Shown here piece by piece: positions 1 to 5,616 of a stretch of DNA of 31,471 bases. The stretch is from the IMG/VR virus record IMGVR_UViG_3300034013_000057, positions 1 through 31,471 of that record; one strand, given 5' to 3'. The DNA comes from a virus. The notes under the pieces are model-generated. The model had not been told where the DNA came from, made no database searches, and worked only from the letters and a program-made list of their open reading frames with translations. Position 1 is the first letter of the stretch, and each line of letters begins with the position of its first letter. A program made the position numbers and the translations under genes.

Positions 1-97
1 AAAAGACCAATTTTTACGTTGGAATAAAGCAGGTGGTAGAGTAGTACGTGGATTAACATTAAGAAGAAATGAAGAAGCATTTATATATTTTAGTTAG
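1..97 (+). CDS. Phage lysozyme (GH24), C-terminal fragment across the circle junction
   Basis: This is the last 31 codons of the lysozyme whose full copy is at 30997-31443; the reading frame begins at base 2 and the stop is 95-97. The visible part holds the family's C-terminal signature, ending in GLTLRRNEEAFIYFS. The truncation comes from where the circular genome was opened, not from a broken gene. Confidence 0.93.
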   Translation, partial: KDQFLRWNKAGGRVVRGLTLRRNEEAFIYFS

Positions 98-125
98 TTT
101 AGTATTACTATCTTGTGGTTCAAGA
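1..125. repeat. Terminal direct repeat, left copy (circular map overlap)
   Basis: These 125 bases are identical to 31347-31471. They cross the lysozyme stop codon and the start of the spanin gene, so they lie inside coding sequence. This is most simply the overlap left when a circular or circularly permuted genome is written as a linear contig. A true physical terminal repeat is possible but would not normally sit across two genes. Confidence 0.93.
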
Positions 126-557
126 AAAGTACAAGTAAACACATCAGAAATAAAAAAAGATACATCAGTAACTATAACTCAAATTGATAGTAGTAAATCT
201 ATTAAAACTACAGATGATAACACTAATATTGATTTTAATACTGAAGAAACTGAAATCTGTATCATTCCGTTAGATTCTACAAAAGAAATTAAAGTAAATG
301 GTAAAACGTATTTTAACGTGAAATTACGCATTAAAAAACGTAAAGATAACACTATATATCAAAATACAAAGAAAGTTGCTAAAATCGATTTAAAACACGT
401 TATAAAGCATACTGAAGCTAAAAGTTCTACTAAAGAAAACACTAAAGTTAAAAATATAGACAGAAAAGAATCTATTTTAAACTATTGGTGGATTTTATTA
501 ATTATAATTTTAATCTATTCAACTTACAAATGGCAAAACAAACTTCGGTTATTGTAA
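69..557 (+). CDS. Candidate unimolecular spanin (u-spanin), 162 aa
   Basis: The protein starts with a lipoprotein signal peptide: basic MKKH, a hydrophobic core, then the lipobox LLSC with the acylated cysteine at residue 16. The middle is a charged, Thr/Lys/Glu-rich periplasmic region. A single transmembrane segment lies at about residues 137-153 (YWWILLIIILIY), followed by a short basic tail. One protein with an outer-membrane lipid anchor at one end and an inner-membrane helix at the other is the known architecture of u-spanins such as phage T1 gp11, which fuse the two membranes in the last lysis step. It overlaps the lysozyme by 29 nt, the position spanins usually take. The function is inferred from topology and context; no sequence family was recognised. 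The first 57 bases are repeated at 31415-31471. Confidence 0.72.
   Translation: MKKHLYILVSLVLLSCGSRKVQVNTSEIKKDTSVTITQIDSSKSIKTTDDNTNIDFNTEETEICIIPLDSTKEIKVNGKTYFNVKLRIKKRKDNTIYQNTKKVAKIDLKHVIKHTEAKSSTKENTKVKNIDRKESILNYWWILLIIILIYSTYKWQNKLRLL
355..378 (+). repeat. Short duplicated segment, copy inside the spanin gene
   Basis: Bases 355-378 match 875-898 at 23 of 24 positions (a core of AAAnACAAAGAAAGTTG). Weaker similarity continues on both sides, with TTTTAACG also present upstream in both places. The second copy lies just upstream of the NinG-like gene, outside coding sequence. Confidence 0.6.
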
Positions 558-664
558 AAATTGAACGTGATATTAACCGGCCTAACATTCACGCTAAATC
601 TAAAACTTCCCAATTAAAGACTTCTAAGAATTATAAAAAGAAGTATGCAGGTCAAGGTAGATAA
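530..664 (+). CDS. Small basic protein, 44 aa, unknown function
   Basis: It overlaps the spanin gene by 28 nt and starts MAKQTSVIVKIERDINRPN. The second half is very rich in Lys and Ser and ends KKYAGQGR. Peptides of this style, with an IHAKSKTS-like core and a GQGR end, are familiar near lysis genes of Bacteroidetes phages, but I know no function for them. The basic charge would allow nucleic-acid binding, which is only inference. It is the last gene before the AT-rich gap, so it probably ends the late transcript. Confidence 0.65.
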   Translation: MAKQTSVIVKIERDINRPNIHAKSKTSQLKTSKNYKKKYAGQGR

Positions 665-914
665 AAATACATTTTTTGCTTATATTATATAATTTATTAT
701 AATATTTTCGTATTGTAATAATAATATATTATAATTTTTTAGTATTATATATTATATTATAATATTTTAGTTATATATTTAACTATATTTAGTGTTATAT
801 TATATATATTATTAAAATTAAAAATAAAATAAATCAGCCGTTTTAACGCATTATTTTTATGTTAGGTATATAAGTATATCAAAACACAAAGAAAGTTGTT
901 TAAAACGCTTTAAA
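665..914. other. AT-rich non-coding region, possible origin or control region
   Basis: No credible gene is seen. Bases 665-834 contain only about ten G or C. They are made of runs such as TTATAATA and TATATTAT, with a 13-base direct repeat ATTATAATATTTT at 696-708 and 756-768. It separates the late lysis genes from the early genes. Such low melting stability fits a replication origin or a promoter region, but no DnaA box, iteron set or TAnnTTTG promoter was found. At 875-898 there is a near-copy of part of the spanin gene. Confidence 0.6.
875..898 (+). repeat. Short duplicated segment, copy upstream of the NinG-like gene
   Basis: Matches 355-378 at 23 of 24 positions. Here the segment is non-coding and ends 26 bases before the preferred start codon of the next gene, so it may supply part of that gene's leader. 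Confidence 0.6.
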
Positions 915-923
915 ATGCATTCT

Positions 924-1301
924 ATGGCTAAAGTAAGTAAGAAACCATTGCGCAAGAATCTAATAAAACAATTAGATACTGTTTTTAGTCAGTACATCAG
1001 GCAGCGTTATGCTAAATCGGGTATTGCAATATGCGTTACGTGTGGTAAACAAGATGAATGGAAAAAACTACAGGCCGGCCATTTTATGAGTAGAAGGCAT
1101 TATTCAACACGTTGGGATGAAGATAACGTACAAGTACAATGCTATGGGTGTAATGTTATGAATCAGGGTCAGCAGTTTTTATACTCTAAATACTTGGGTG
1201 AAGAAATGTCAATAACTTTATTAAATAAATCACGTGAAATAGTTAAATTTGCTGATGTAGATTTACTCGAAAAAATAGAATACTATAAAAGTAAAATATA
1301 A
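924..1301 (+). CDS. ninG: NinG/Rap-like recombination protein (HNH-type zinc protein)
   Basis: NinG (Rap) of lambda-like phages acts on recombination intermediates such as Holliday junctions and helps RecA-independent recombination. Counting from the upstream ATG at 915, the frame has two Cys pairs (CVTC at 40-43 and CYGC at 76-79) framing AGHFMSRRHYSTRW, with the His of an HNH fold at 56. This is the family's signature layout, and the length of about 125 aa suits a short NinG. I prefer the ATG at 924 (MAKVSKK) over 915 because MHSM looks like leader sequence; both are in frame. It fits with the Erf, SSB and exonuclease genes further on. No terminator precedes it apart from the AT-rich gap. 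Confidence 0.82.
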   Translation: MAKVSKKPLRKNLIKQLDTVFSQYIRQRYAKSGIAICVTCGKQDEWKKLQAGHFMSRRHYSTRWDEDNVQVQCYGCNVMNQGQQFLYSKYLGEEMSITLLNKSREIVKFADVDLLEKIEYYKSKI

Positions 1302-1359
1302 AATTTATGTATTTGCGGTACTAAATTTGCTCTCTGTTCTTTGTTATTGTCTGAAAATT

Positions 1360-1386
1360 GGGTAGTTTAATAGCTACCCTTTTTTT
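1360..1386 (+). terminator. Rho-independent terminator
   Basis: Stem GGGTAG (1360-1365) pairs with CTACCC (1374-1379) around an 8-base loop and is followed by seven T. It ends the NinG-like transcript and lies directly before the promoter at 1418-1446. Confidence 0.85.
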
Positions 1387-1394
1387 ATGAACTG

Positions 1395-1413
1395 TGTTAA
1401 AGTTATGTTAAAA
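1395..1413 (+). promoter_or_regulatory. Upstream direct-repeat element of promoter 1
   Basis: TGTTAAA occurs at 1395-1401 and again at 1406-1412, exactly 11 bases (about one helical turn) apart. The same paired element occurs upstream of the two other host-type promoters (7171-7188 and 12148-12165). It may be a regulator site or an UP-like element. Confidence 0.55.
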
Positions 1414-1417
1414 AAAA

Positions 1418-1446
1418 TTTGTGTATACTTTTTTGATATACATTTG
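1418..1446 (+). promoter_or_regulatory. Bacteroidetes-type promoter 1 (early)
   Basis: TTTG at 1418-1421, a 17-base spacer, then TACATTTG at 1439-1446. This matches the Bacteroidetes primary sigma consensus (TTTG around -33, TAnnTTTG around -7). It follows a terminator and precedes the first ORF of the next operon by about 28 bases. Confidence 0.8.
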
Positions 1447-1474
1447 CTTCATCAAACAATAACAATTTAAAATT

Positions 1475-1579
1475 ATGAAACAATTTATCAAGGATTTTTT
1501 CCAAAAACGTGAGTACCAATACACATTCTGCTTTGTATGCGCAATGTATTTTATTTTACAATTAATTTTTAGAAGCTAA
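1475..1579 (+). CDS. Tiny membrane peptide, 34 aa
   Basis: A basic, Phe-rich start (MKQFIKDFFQKREYQ) leads into one hydrophobic segment (YTFCFVCAMYFILQLIF). Its stop overlaps the next start as TAATG, which argues for translational coupling and so for a real gene. As the first ORF after promoter 1 it should be made early. It could act at the host inner membrane, but no function is recognisable. Confidence 0.55.
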   Translation: MKQFIKDFFQKREYQYTFCFVCAMYFILQLIFRS

Positions 1580-1767
1580 TGAAAGATTTAATCGACTATC
1601 AAAGATTTCAAATTGAAGCATTACAGAAAACAGTTTGCAAATTGAATACAATGCTATCACAATTAGAAACGTATTGCTTCGAGTTAGCAGATTCAGATTG
1701 CCCTGCTGATTACAAAACAATTATTAAACAACAAATTTACCAATTAAAACAAGAACAAAATGCCTAA
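1579..1767 (+). CDS. Hypothetical protein, 62 aa, likely coiled coil
   Basis: Residues 1-34 have the heptad-like hydrophobic spacing of a coiled coil (IEALQKTVCKLNTMLSQLE), followed by an acidic linker with a Cys and a Gln/Lys-rich helical end. It overlaps the next gene by 8 nt and so belongs to the early recombination operon. No family was recognised. Confidence 0.6.
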   Translation: MKDLIDYQRFQIEALQKTVCKLNTMLSQLETYCFELADSDCPADYKTIIKQQIYQLKQEQNA

Positions 1768-2335
1768 AACAGAAATGACATTAGCAGAAAAACTATCTAA
1801 AATACAGGTAGAATTTAAATCAAACAAAAGCAGGTTTAATAGCTTTGGAAAATATAACTTTAGAAGTGCTGAAGATATATTAGAAGGTTTAAAACCATTT
1901 AATGAAAAGTATGGTGTTTACTTTACTATTCGTGAAGAAGTAAGTGTAATTTTTGAAACTACACCAATACTAATTTCAACTGCAACTATTCACGATAACA
2001 ACGATATTAACGAAATAGAAGCTACTGCAATTGTAGGTGTAGATTTACAACAAAAAGGAATGCAAGTTCCACAACAATTTGGTTCTGCTTCAAGTTATGG
2101 TAAAAAGTATGCATTAGGTAATTTATTACTAATTGATGATACACAAGATGCTGATGCTACTAATTCACACGGAAAAGAAAGTAAACCGGTATCAGAAGAA
2201 AAATGGTTAAACAAAAATACACCTGAATTTAACCAAGCAATTGAATATTTAAAAAAAGGTGGTAATATTGCAACCATAGAAGCTAAATATAAATTAGCAA
2301 AAGCAGTTAAAGAAGAACTTTTAAAAATCAAATAA
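1760..2335 (+). CDS. erf: Erf-family single-strand annealing protein
   Basis: Erf proteins form rings on single-stranded DNA and anneal complementary strands, giving RecA-independent recombination or genome circularisation. The N-terminal part has the family pattern of a helix (LAEKLSKIQVEF), then FGKYNFRSAEDILEGLKP. The strongest mark is the core at about residues 106-132, QFGSASSYGKKYAL followed by NLLLIDDTQDAD, which is diagnostic of the Erf superfamily. The C-terminal tail after about residue 140 is variable and ends in a helical lysine-rich region. It sits two bases before an SSB-like gene, a usual pairing because these proteins work on SSB-coated DNA. Confidence 0.88.
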   Translation: MPKTEMTLAEKLSKIQVEFKSNKSRFNSFGKYNFRSAEDILEGLKPFNEKYGVYFTIREEVSVIFETTPILISTATIHDNNDINEIEATAIVGVDLQQKGMQVPQQFGSASSYGKKYALGNLLLIDDTQDADATNSHGKESKPVSEEKWLNKNTPEFNQAIEYLKKGGNIATIEAKYKLAKAVKEELLKIK

Positions 2336-2337
2336 AT

Positions 2338-2637
2338 ATGAGTACATTAATTAATTTTAGTTTAAGGGTAGACAAACTACCGAAAGAGAAATTTGTAATT
2401 GGTAAAGATGGTGCAGTATACTACAATGGCACAATATCAATTAGTGATGAAACAAACCAATGGGGACAAAATGTTTCTATTACTGATTCACAAACGCAAG
2501 AAGAACGTGAAGCTAAAAAAGCTAAAAACTATCTTGGAAATGGTAAAGTAGTTTGGACAGATGGCAAAGTAACAACTGCTACAAAGCAAGAAGTAAAAGC
2601 ACAAACAGTAGAAGCAGATGATTCGCTTCCATTTTAA
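2338..2637 (+). CDS. Single-stranded DNA-binding-like protein, 99 aa
   Basis: The protein has beta-rich sequence in its first 60 residues and ends in the acidic tip DDSLPF (94-99). That tip closely matches the SSB C-terminal tail (DDDIPF in E. coli), which recruits partner proteins. The body is shorter than a cellular SSB, as in other phages with compact OB-fold proteins. It lies directly after erf and directly before a hairpin terminator. An OB fold is inferred and not proven from sequence alone; the tail is the clearest evidence. Confidence 0.72.
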   Translation: MSTLINFSLRVDKLPKEKFVIGKDGAVYYNGTISISDETNQWGQNVSITDSQTQEEREAKKAKNYLGNGKVVWTDGKVTTATKQEVKAQTVEADDSLPF

Positions 2638-2643
2638 TTTAAT

Positions 2644-2667
2644 AGGGGTGTAAAAGCCCCTTTTTTT
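2644..2667 (+). terminator. Rho-independent terminator or attenuator
   Basis: AGGGG (2644-2648) pairs with CCCCT (2657-2661) and continues into seven T. The next gene starts only 12 bases later with no room for a promoter, so it probably works as a partial terminator lowering expression of the ATPase gene. Confidence 0.75.
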
Positions 2668-2678
2668 AGACAAACACA

Positions 2679-3527
2679 ATGACAAAAGACAAAGATTCAC
2701 AAAGATTAATAATGCAACTTTATGAAGAAGAATGCTATATAAATCCATTAGAAAAAGTAGAATATCCTTTACCGGCAATTTCATTTGGCACAAAAGCATT
2801 TGAAACAAAAGATGGTTTAATTGAATATCCAATACCTGTAGGAACTTATGGAAACTTTAGCTTTGTACAAGCACCACCAAAAAGCAAAAAAACGTTCTTT
2901 ATTAGTTTACTTTCAGCAGTATATTTAAACGATGAAATAAACGGCATTTCAGGCGATTTAAAAGGCAATAGACAAGGCAAACATTTGATTCATTTTGATA
3001 CTGAGCAAGGGAATTTTCACGCTTCTTTAGTGTTTAAAAGACCAATGGAAATGTCAGGCAATAAAATAGAAAACTATCACACTTACGCATTAAGGCAATT
3101 AAGTGCACAAGATAGAATAGATTTTATAGAATATTGCCTTTACGACAAATTAGAAGGTAAAGAAGTAGGTGTAGTTATAATAGATGGAATAGCTGATTTA
3201 TGTAGTGATGTAAACAATATAGAAGAATCTAATTTAGTTGTTCAAAAGTTAATGAAATGGACAAAGGAATTACATTGCCATATTATAACAGTTATTCACT
3301 CTAATTTTGGAACTGATAAACCAACAGGGCATTTAGGTTCAGCATTAGAAAAGAAGGCAGAAACACAGATTCAATTAGAACTAAACACAGTTAACAAAGA
3401 ATTAGTAACCGTATCGTGTAAAAGAAGTAGAAATACAAGTTTTGAAAACTTTAGCTTTAAAGTAAACAAAGCAGGTTTGCCACAAGTAGAAGGTAATTTA
3501 TACGATGTATTAAAAGGAGTATTTTAA
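2679..3527 (+). CDS. RecA/RepA-like P-loop ATPase with unusual Walker A
   Basis: The 282-aa protein has the core of a RecA-fold ATPase of the RepA/DnaB-like group: a P-loop at 65-72 (APPKSKKT), a FDTEQ motif at 106-110 typical of this group, Walker B at 165-169 (VVIID) and a sensor-like VIHSN at 205-209. Relatives act as replicative helicases or recombination mediators on DNA. The P-loop lacks the usual glycine before the catalytic Lys-Thr (K70 replaces it), yet keeps K71 and T72. It follows the SSB-like gene and is the best candidate for the phage's own replication motor, since no primase or polymerase is present. The exact role is uncertain. Confidence 0.75.
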   Translation: MTKDKDSQRLIMQLYEEECYINPLEKVEYPLPAISFGTKAFETKDGLIEYPIPVGTYGNFSFVQAPPKSKKTFFISLLSAVYLNDEINGISGDLKGNRQGKHLIHFDTEQGNFHASLVFKRPMEMSGNKIENYHTYALRQLSAQDRIDFIEYCLYDKLEGKEVGVVIIDGIADLCSDVNNIEESNLVVQKLMKWTKELHCHIITVIHSNFGTDKPTGHLGSALEKKAETQIQLELNTVNKELVTVSCKRSRNTSFENFSFKVNKAGLPQVEGNLYDVLKGVF

Positions 3528-3528
3528 G

Positions 3529-3819
3529 ATGCAATTAACAAACAAAATTCAGGAACTAAAAATCGAAGCAGCACGTATGGAATTGCTTTGGTGTGATAAT
3601 AGAGAAATGCTGCATTACTTTAGAACATTACAGGCTGATTTACATTTAATTGAAAGATTGTGTAATACAGAATCTAAATTTGATTACATTGCGCTCGAAG
3701 AAGTAATAAACGGATTACAAGATAAAGATGAAACACTAACTGATATAACTGTTAACTTTCAAATTAAACCAATACAACGTGAACGAAAAGAAGCACGTAT
3801 AACCGCTAAAATGTTTTAG
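3529..3819 (+). CDS. Hypothetical protein, 96 aa
   Basis: It starts one base after the ATPase stop. The sequence is mainly helical and charged (KIQELKIEAARMELLW, then LQADLHLIERLC), with a basic C-terminus (IQRERKEARITAKMF). Its immediate linkage to the ATPase suggests a helper in replication, but there is no motif to support that. Confidence 0.65.
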   Translation: MQLTNKIQELKIEAARMELLWCDNREMLHYFRTLQADLHLIERLCNTESKFDYIALEEVINGLQDKDETLTDITVNFQIKPIQRERKEARITAKMF

Positions 3820-3874
3820 GTTTACTTTGATACAAAAAATTTGCAATTTTGCATTTACTTTAAAACAATAATTT

Positions 3875-4090
3875 ATGATTTTATTTCTTGTTTGCTTTTG
3901 CTTAATTTGTTTAATAGTATTTCAGTTTGTAGACTGCGAAATTATTATAACCCCAATTAAAGGTGTAATGCTTGGTGCATTATATAACGATGATGATTTT
4001 GAAGATGAAGTAGAACATACTATACAAGTGCTTTTATTTGTAATTTCATTTTCTTTCGTATGGACAACAACAAATGGCTCAACCAAGTAG
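3875..4090 (+). CDS. Small two-helix membrane protein, 71 aa
   Basis: A very hydrophobic N-terminus (residues 2-18, ILFLVCFCLICLIVFQF) could be a signal anchor. A second hydrophobic stretch at about 50-62 (IQVLLFVISFSFV) follows an acidic loop with DDDFEDEVE. It overlaps the sigma-factor gene by 31 nt. The upstream gap (3820-3874) has an AT-rich leader with TTTAAAACAAT but no clear promoter. Function unknown. Confidence 0.6.
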   Translation: MILFLVCFCLICLIVFQFVDCEIIITPIKGVMLGALYNDDDFEDEVEHTIQVLLFVISFSFVWTTTNGSTK

Positions 4091-4602
4091 CGCAACATCA
4101 CAATGAATGGATTAAGATAATTAATTCGTTTGGTGAATATGACTATGCAGAAGATATTGTTCAGGAAACATACATAGCTTTGTACAAGTATGCAGATGCT
4201 ACAAAGATTATAGATGCTTCAGGCAATGTCAGAAAAGGATATGTATTTTTCACTTTAAAAAGTTTATTCTTTCAGTATTATAATAAGAAAATGAAAGTAA
4301 ATAAAGTTTCTATAGATGAACAGTTTACTTTATTTGATGATTCTAATTTAGATGAACACAATGCTTATCACGATATTTGTTTATTGATAGATGAAGAAGT
4401 ACAAAATTGGCATTGGTTTGATGAAAAGCTATTTAAACTTTATAGGGATTCGGGAATGTCTATGCGTGATATAGCAAAAGGAACAAACATTAGTTTAATT
4501 TCAATTTTTAATTCAATCAAAAACTATAAAGAAATTTTAAACACTAAATTTAATAAAGATTACCAAGATTACATTAATAACAATTATAACGGAATATACT
4601 AA
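4060..4602 (+). CDS. Phage RNA polymerase sigma-70-like (ECF-size) factor
   Basis: The 180-aa protein has the two-domain plan of a small sigma factor. Region 2 lies at about 12-75, with YAEDIVQETYIALYKYA and the aromatic-rich VFFTLKSLFFQYYNKK that would contact the -10 element. Region 4 lies at about 122-160, with a helix-turn-helix (EKLFKLYRDSG, SMRDIAKGTN, SLISIFNSIKNYK). Such proteins redirect host RNA polymerase to phage promoters. It is encoded in the early region, while three late genes share a leader motif unlike the host promoter, so a role in late transcription is a reasonable inference. It overlaps the preceding membrane protein by 31 nt and couples to the HNH gene. Confidence 0.75.
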   Translation: MDNNKWLNQVAQHHNEWIKIINSFGEYDYAEDIVQETYIALYKYADATKIIDASGNVRKGYVFFTLKSLFFQYYNKKMKVNKVSIDEQFTLFDDSNLDEHNAYHDICLLIDEEVQNWHWFDEKLFKLYRDSGMSMRDIAKGTNISLISIFNSIKNYKEILNTKFNKDYQDYINNNYNGIY

Positions 4603-5231
4603 TGCAAGAGTGTACTAAATGTAAAGAAAAAAAAGAATATATTAATTTTTGCAAAGATAAAAGCAGAATTAGTGGATATAATGTTACTTGTAAAAAATGT
4701 ACAAATCAGTATAGATTAGATAACAAAGAATATCTTAAAGAATATCATAAGAAATATAGATTAGATAATAAAGAATCTATTTTAAAATTACGAAAAGATT
4801 ATTATTTAAATAATAAAGAAAAAGTATTATTACACAATAAAGAATATAGATTTAATAATAAAGAAAAATTAAATTATTTTAGAGTAAATAAAAAAATAAA
4901 AAATCCTTTATTTAGATTGCGTTGTAATGTTAGCAATTTAATATTAAAATCAATTACAAGACAAGGTTATTCTAAAAAATCTAAAACCTATGAATATTTA
5001 GGATGCACATTTAAAGAATTCAAATTGCATTTAGAAAAACAATTTACTGAAGGTATGAATTGGGAAAATCAAGGACAATGGCACCTTGACCATATTTATC
5101 CTGTATCTTTAGCAAAAGACGAAGAGGAACTTATAAGGCTAAATCATTACACTAATTTTCAACCTTTATGGGCATTTGATAATTTAAGTAAAGGCAATAA
5201 AATAATAGAAAAACAATTAATACTAATTTAA
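4602..5231 (+). CDS. Free-standing HNH homing endonuclease with zinc ribbon and NKE repeats
   Basis: This 209-aa protein is probably a mobile nuclease gene that cuts DNA lacking it and spreads by repair. An N-terminal zinc ribbon uses C4, C7, C30 and C33. Residues 37-92 hold four repeats of the form Y-R-L/F-D/N-N-K-E, a DNA-binding spacer often seen in these enzymes. The HNH domain is at about 150-205, with HLDH (161-164), NFQPLW and NLSKGNK as the His, Asn and second metal-binding parts. It begins on the last base of the sigma gene stop codon and is more AT- and Lys-rich than its neighbours, consistent with insertion. Confidence 0.87.
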   Translation: MQECTKCKEKKEYINFCKDKSRISGYNVTCKKCTNQYRLDNKEYLKEYHKKYRLDNKESILKLRKDYYLNNKEKVLLHNKEYRFNNKEKLNYFRVNKKIKNPLFRLRCNVSNLILKSITRQGYSKKSKTYEYLGCTFKEFKLHLEKQFTEGMNWENQGQWHLDHIYPVSLAKDEEELIRLNHYTNFQPLWAFDNLSKGNKIIEKQLILI

Positions 5232-5241
5232 AAATAAAAAA

Positions 5242-5616
5242 ATGGCAAGATTAAAAAGTAAAGGTTTAGGAGATACTGTTGAGAAACTAACAGAAGCGAC
5301 AGGTATTAAATCTGTAGTAGAAAAGTTTAGCAAAGCAACCGGTATGGATTGCGGATGCGATAAACGAAAAGAAACATTAAACAAATTGTTTCCGTATCAT
5401 AAACCTAATTGTTTAGTAGAAGAAGATTACAATTATTTAACTGATTTCTTTGGAAGGTTAAAAGACCAAGTTTCAGTAATTGACCAATACAAACTAATAG
5501 ATATTTATTTACGTGTATTCAATAAAAAAGTAGAGCATTCAAATTGTGGTTCGTGTTGGAGGGATAGAATTTCTGAATTAAGAAAAGTTTACAACGAATA
5601 CACATTAGATGCTTAA
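5242..5616 (+). CDS. Conserved phage protein with CGC motif, 124 aa, unknown function
   Basis: The N-terminus has GLGDTVEKLTEATGIKS and then DCGCDKRKETLNKLFPY. This pairing of a GLGDT helix with a CGC-D-KRK-LNKLFPY segment recurs in Bacteroidetes phages without a known role. A second Cys pair follows (SNCGSCWRDR, about 100-107), so one zinc site made of four cysteines is plausible. It follows the HNH gene by 10 bases, and its first ATG sits in an A-rich leader. DNA binding is possible but not shown. Confidence 0.68.
   Translation: MARLKSKGLGDTVEKLTEATGIKSVVEKFSKATGMDCGCDKRKETLNKLFPYHKPNCLVEEDYNYLTDFFGRLKDQVSVIDQYKLIDIYLRVFNKKVEHSNCGSCWRDRISELRKVYNEYTLDA

Noticed and set aside
696-768. CRISPR-like repeats in the AT-rich gap
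   Set aside because: The repeats are short AT-only words without uniform spacers.
915-923. Upstream ATG of the NinG-like gene (MHSM)
   Set aside because: In frame, but it looks like part of the duplicated leader. The ATG at 924 (MAKVSKK) looks more natural. Not decided by sequence alone.
3820-3874. A promoter upstream of the 71-aa membrane protein
   Set aside because: It has TTTG and a TTTAAAACAAT like the late leaders, but no TAnnTTTG box and no second block with 10-base spacing; too weak to call.
4060-4602. A phage repressor instead of a sigma factor
   Set aside because: The YAEDIVQETYIALY region and the second helix-turn-helix at the correct distance fit a sigma factor better. No lysogeny genes are present.
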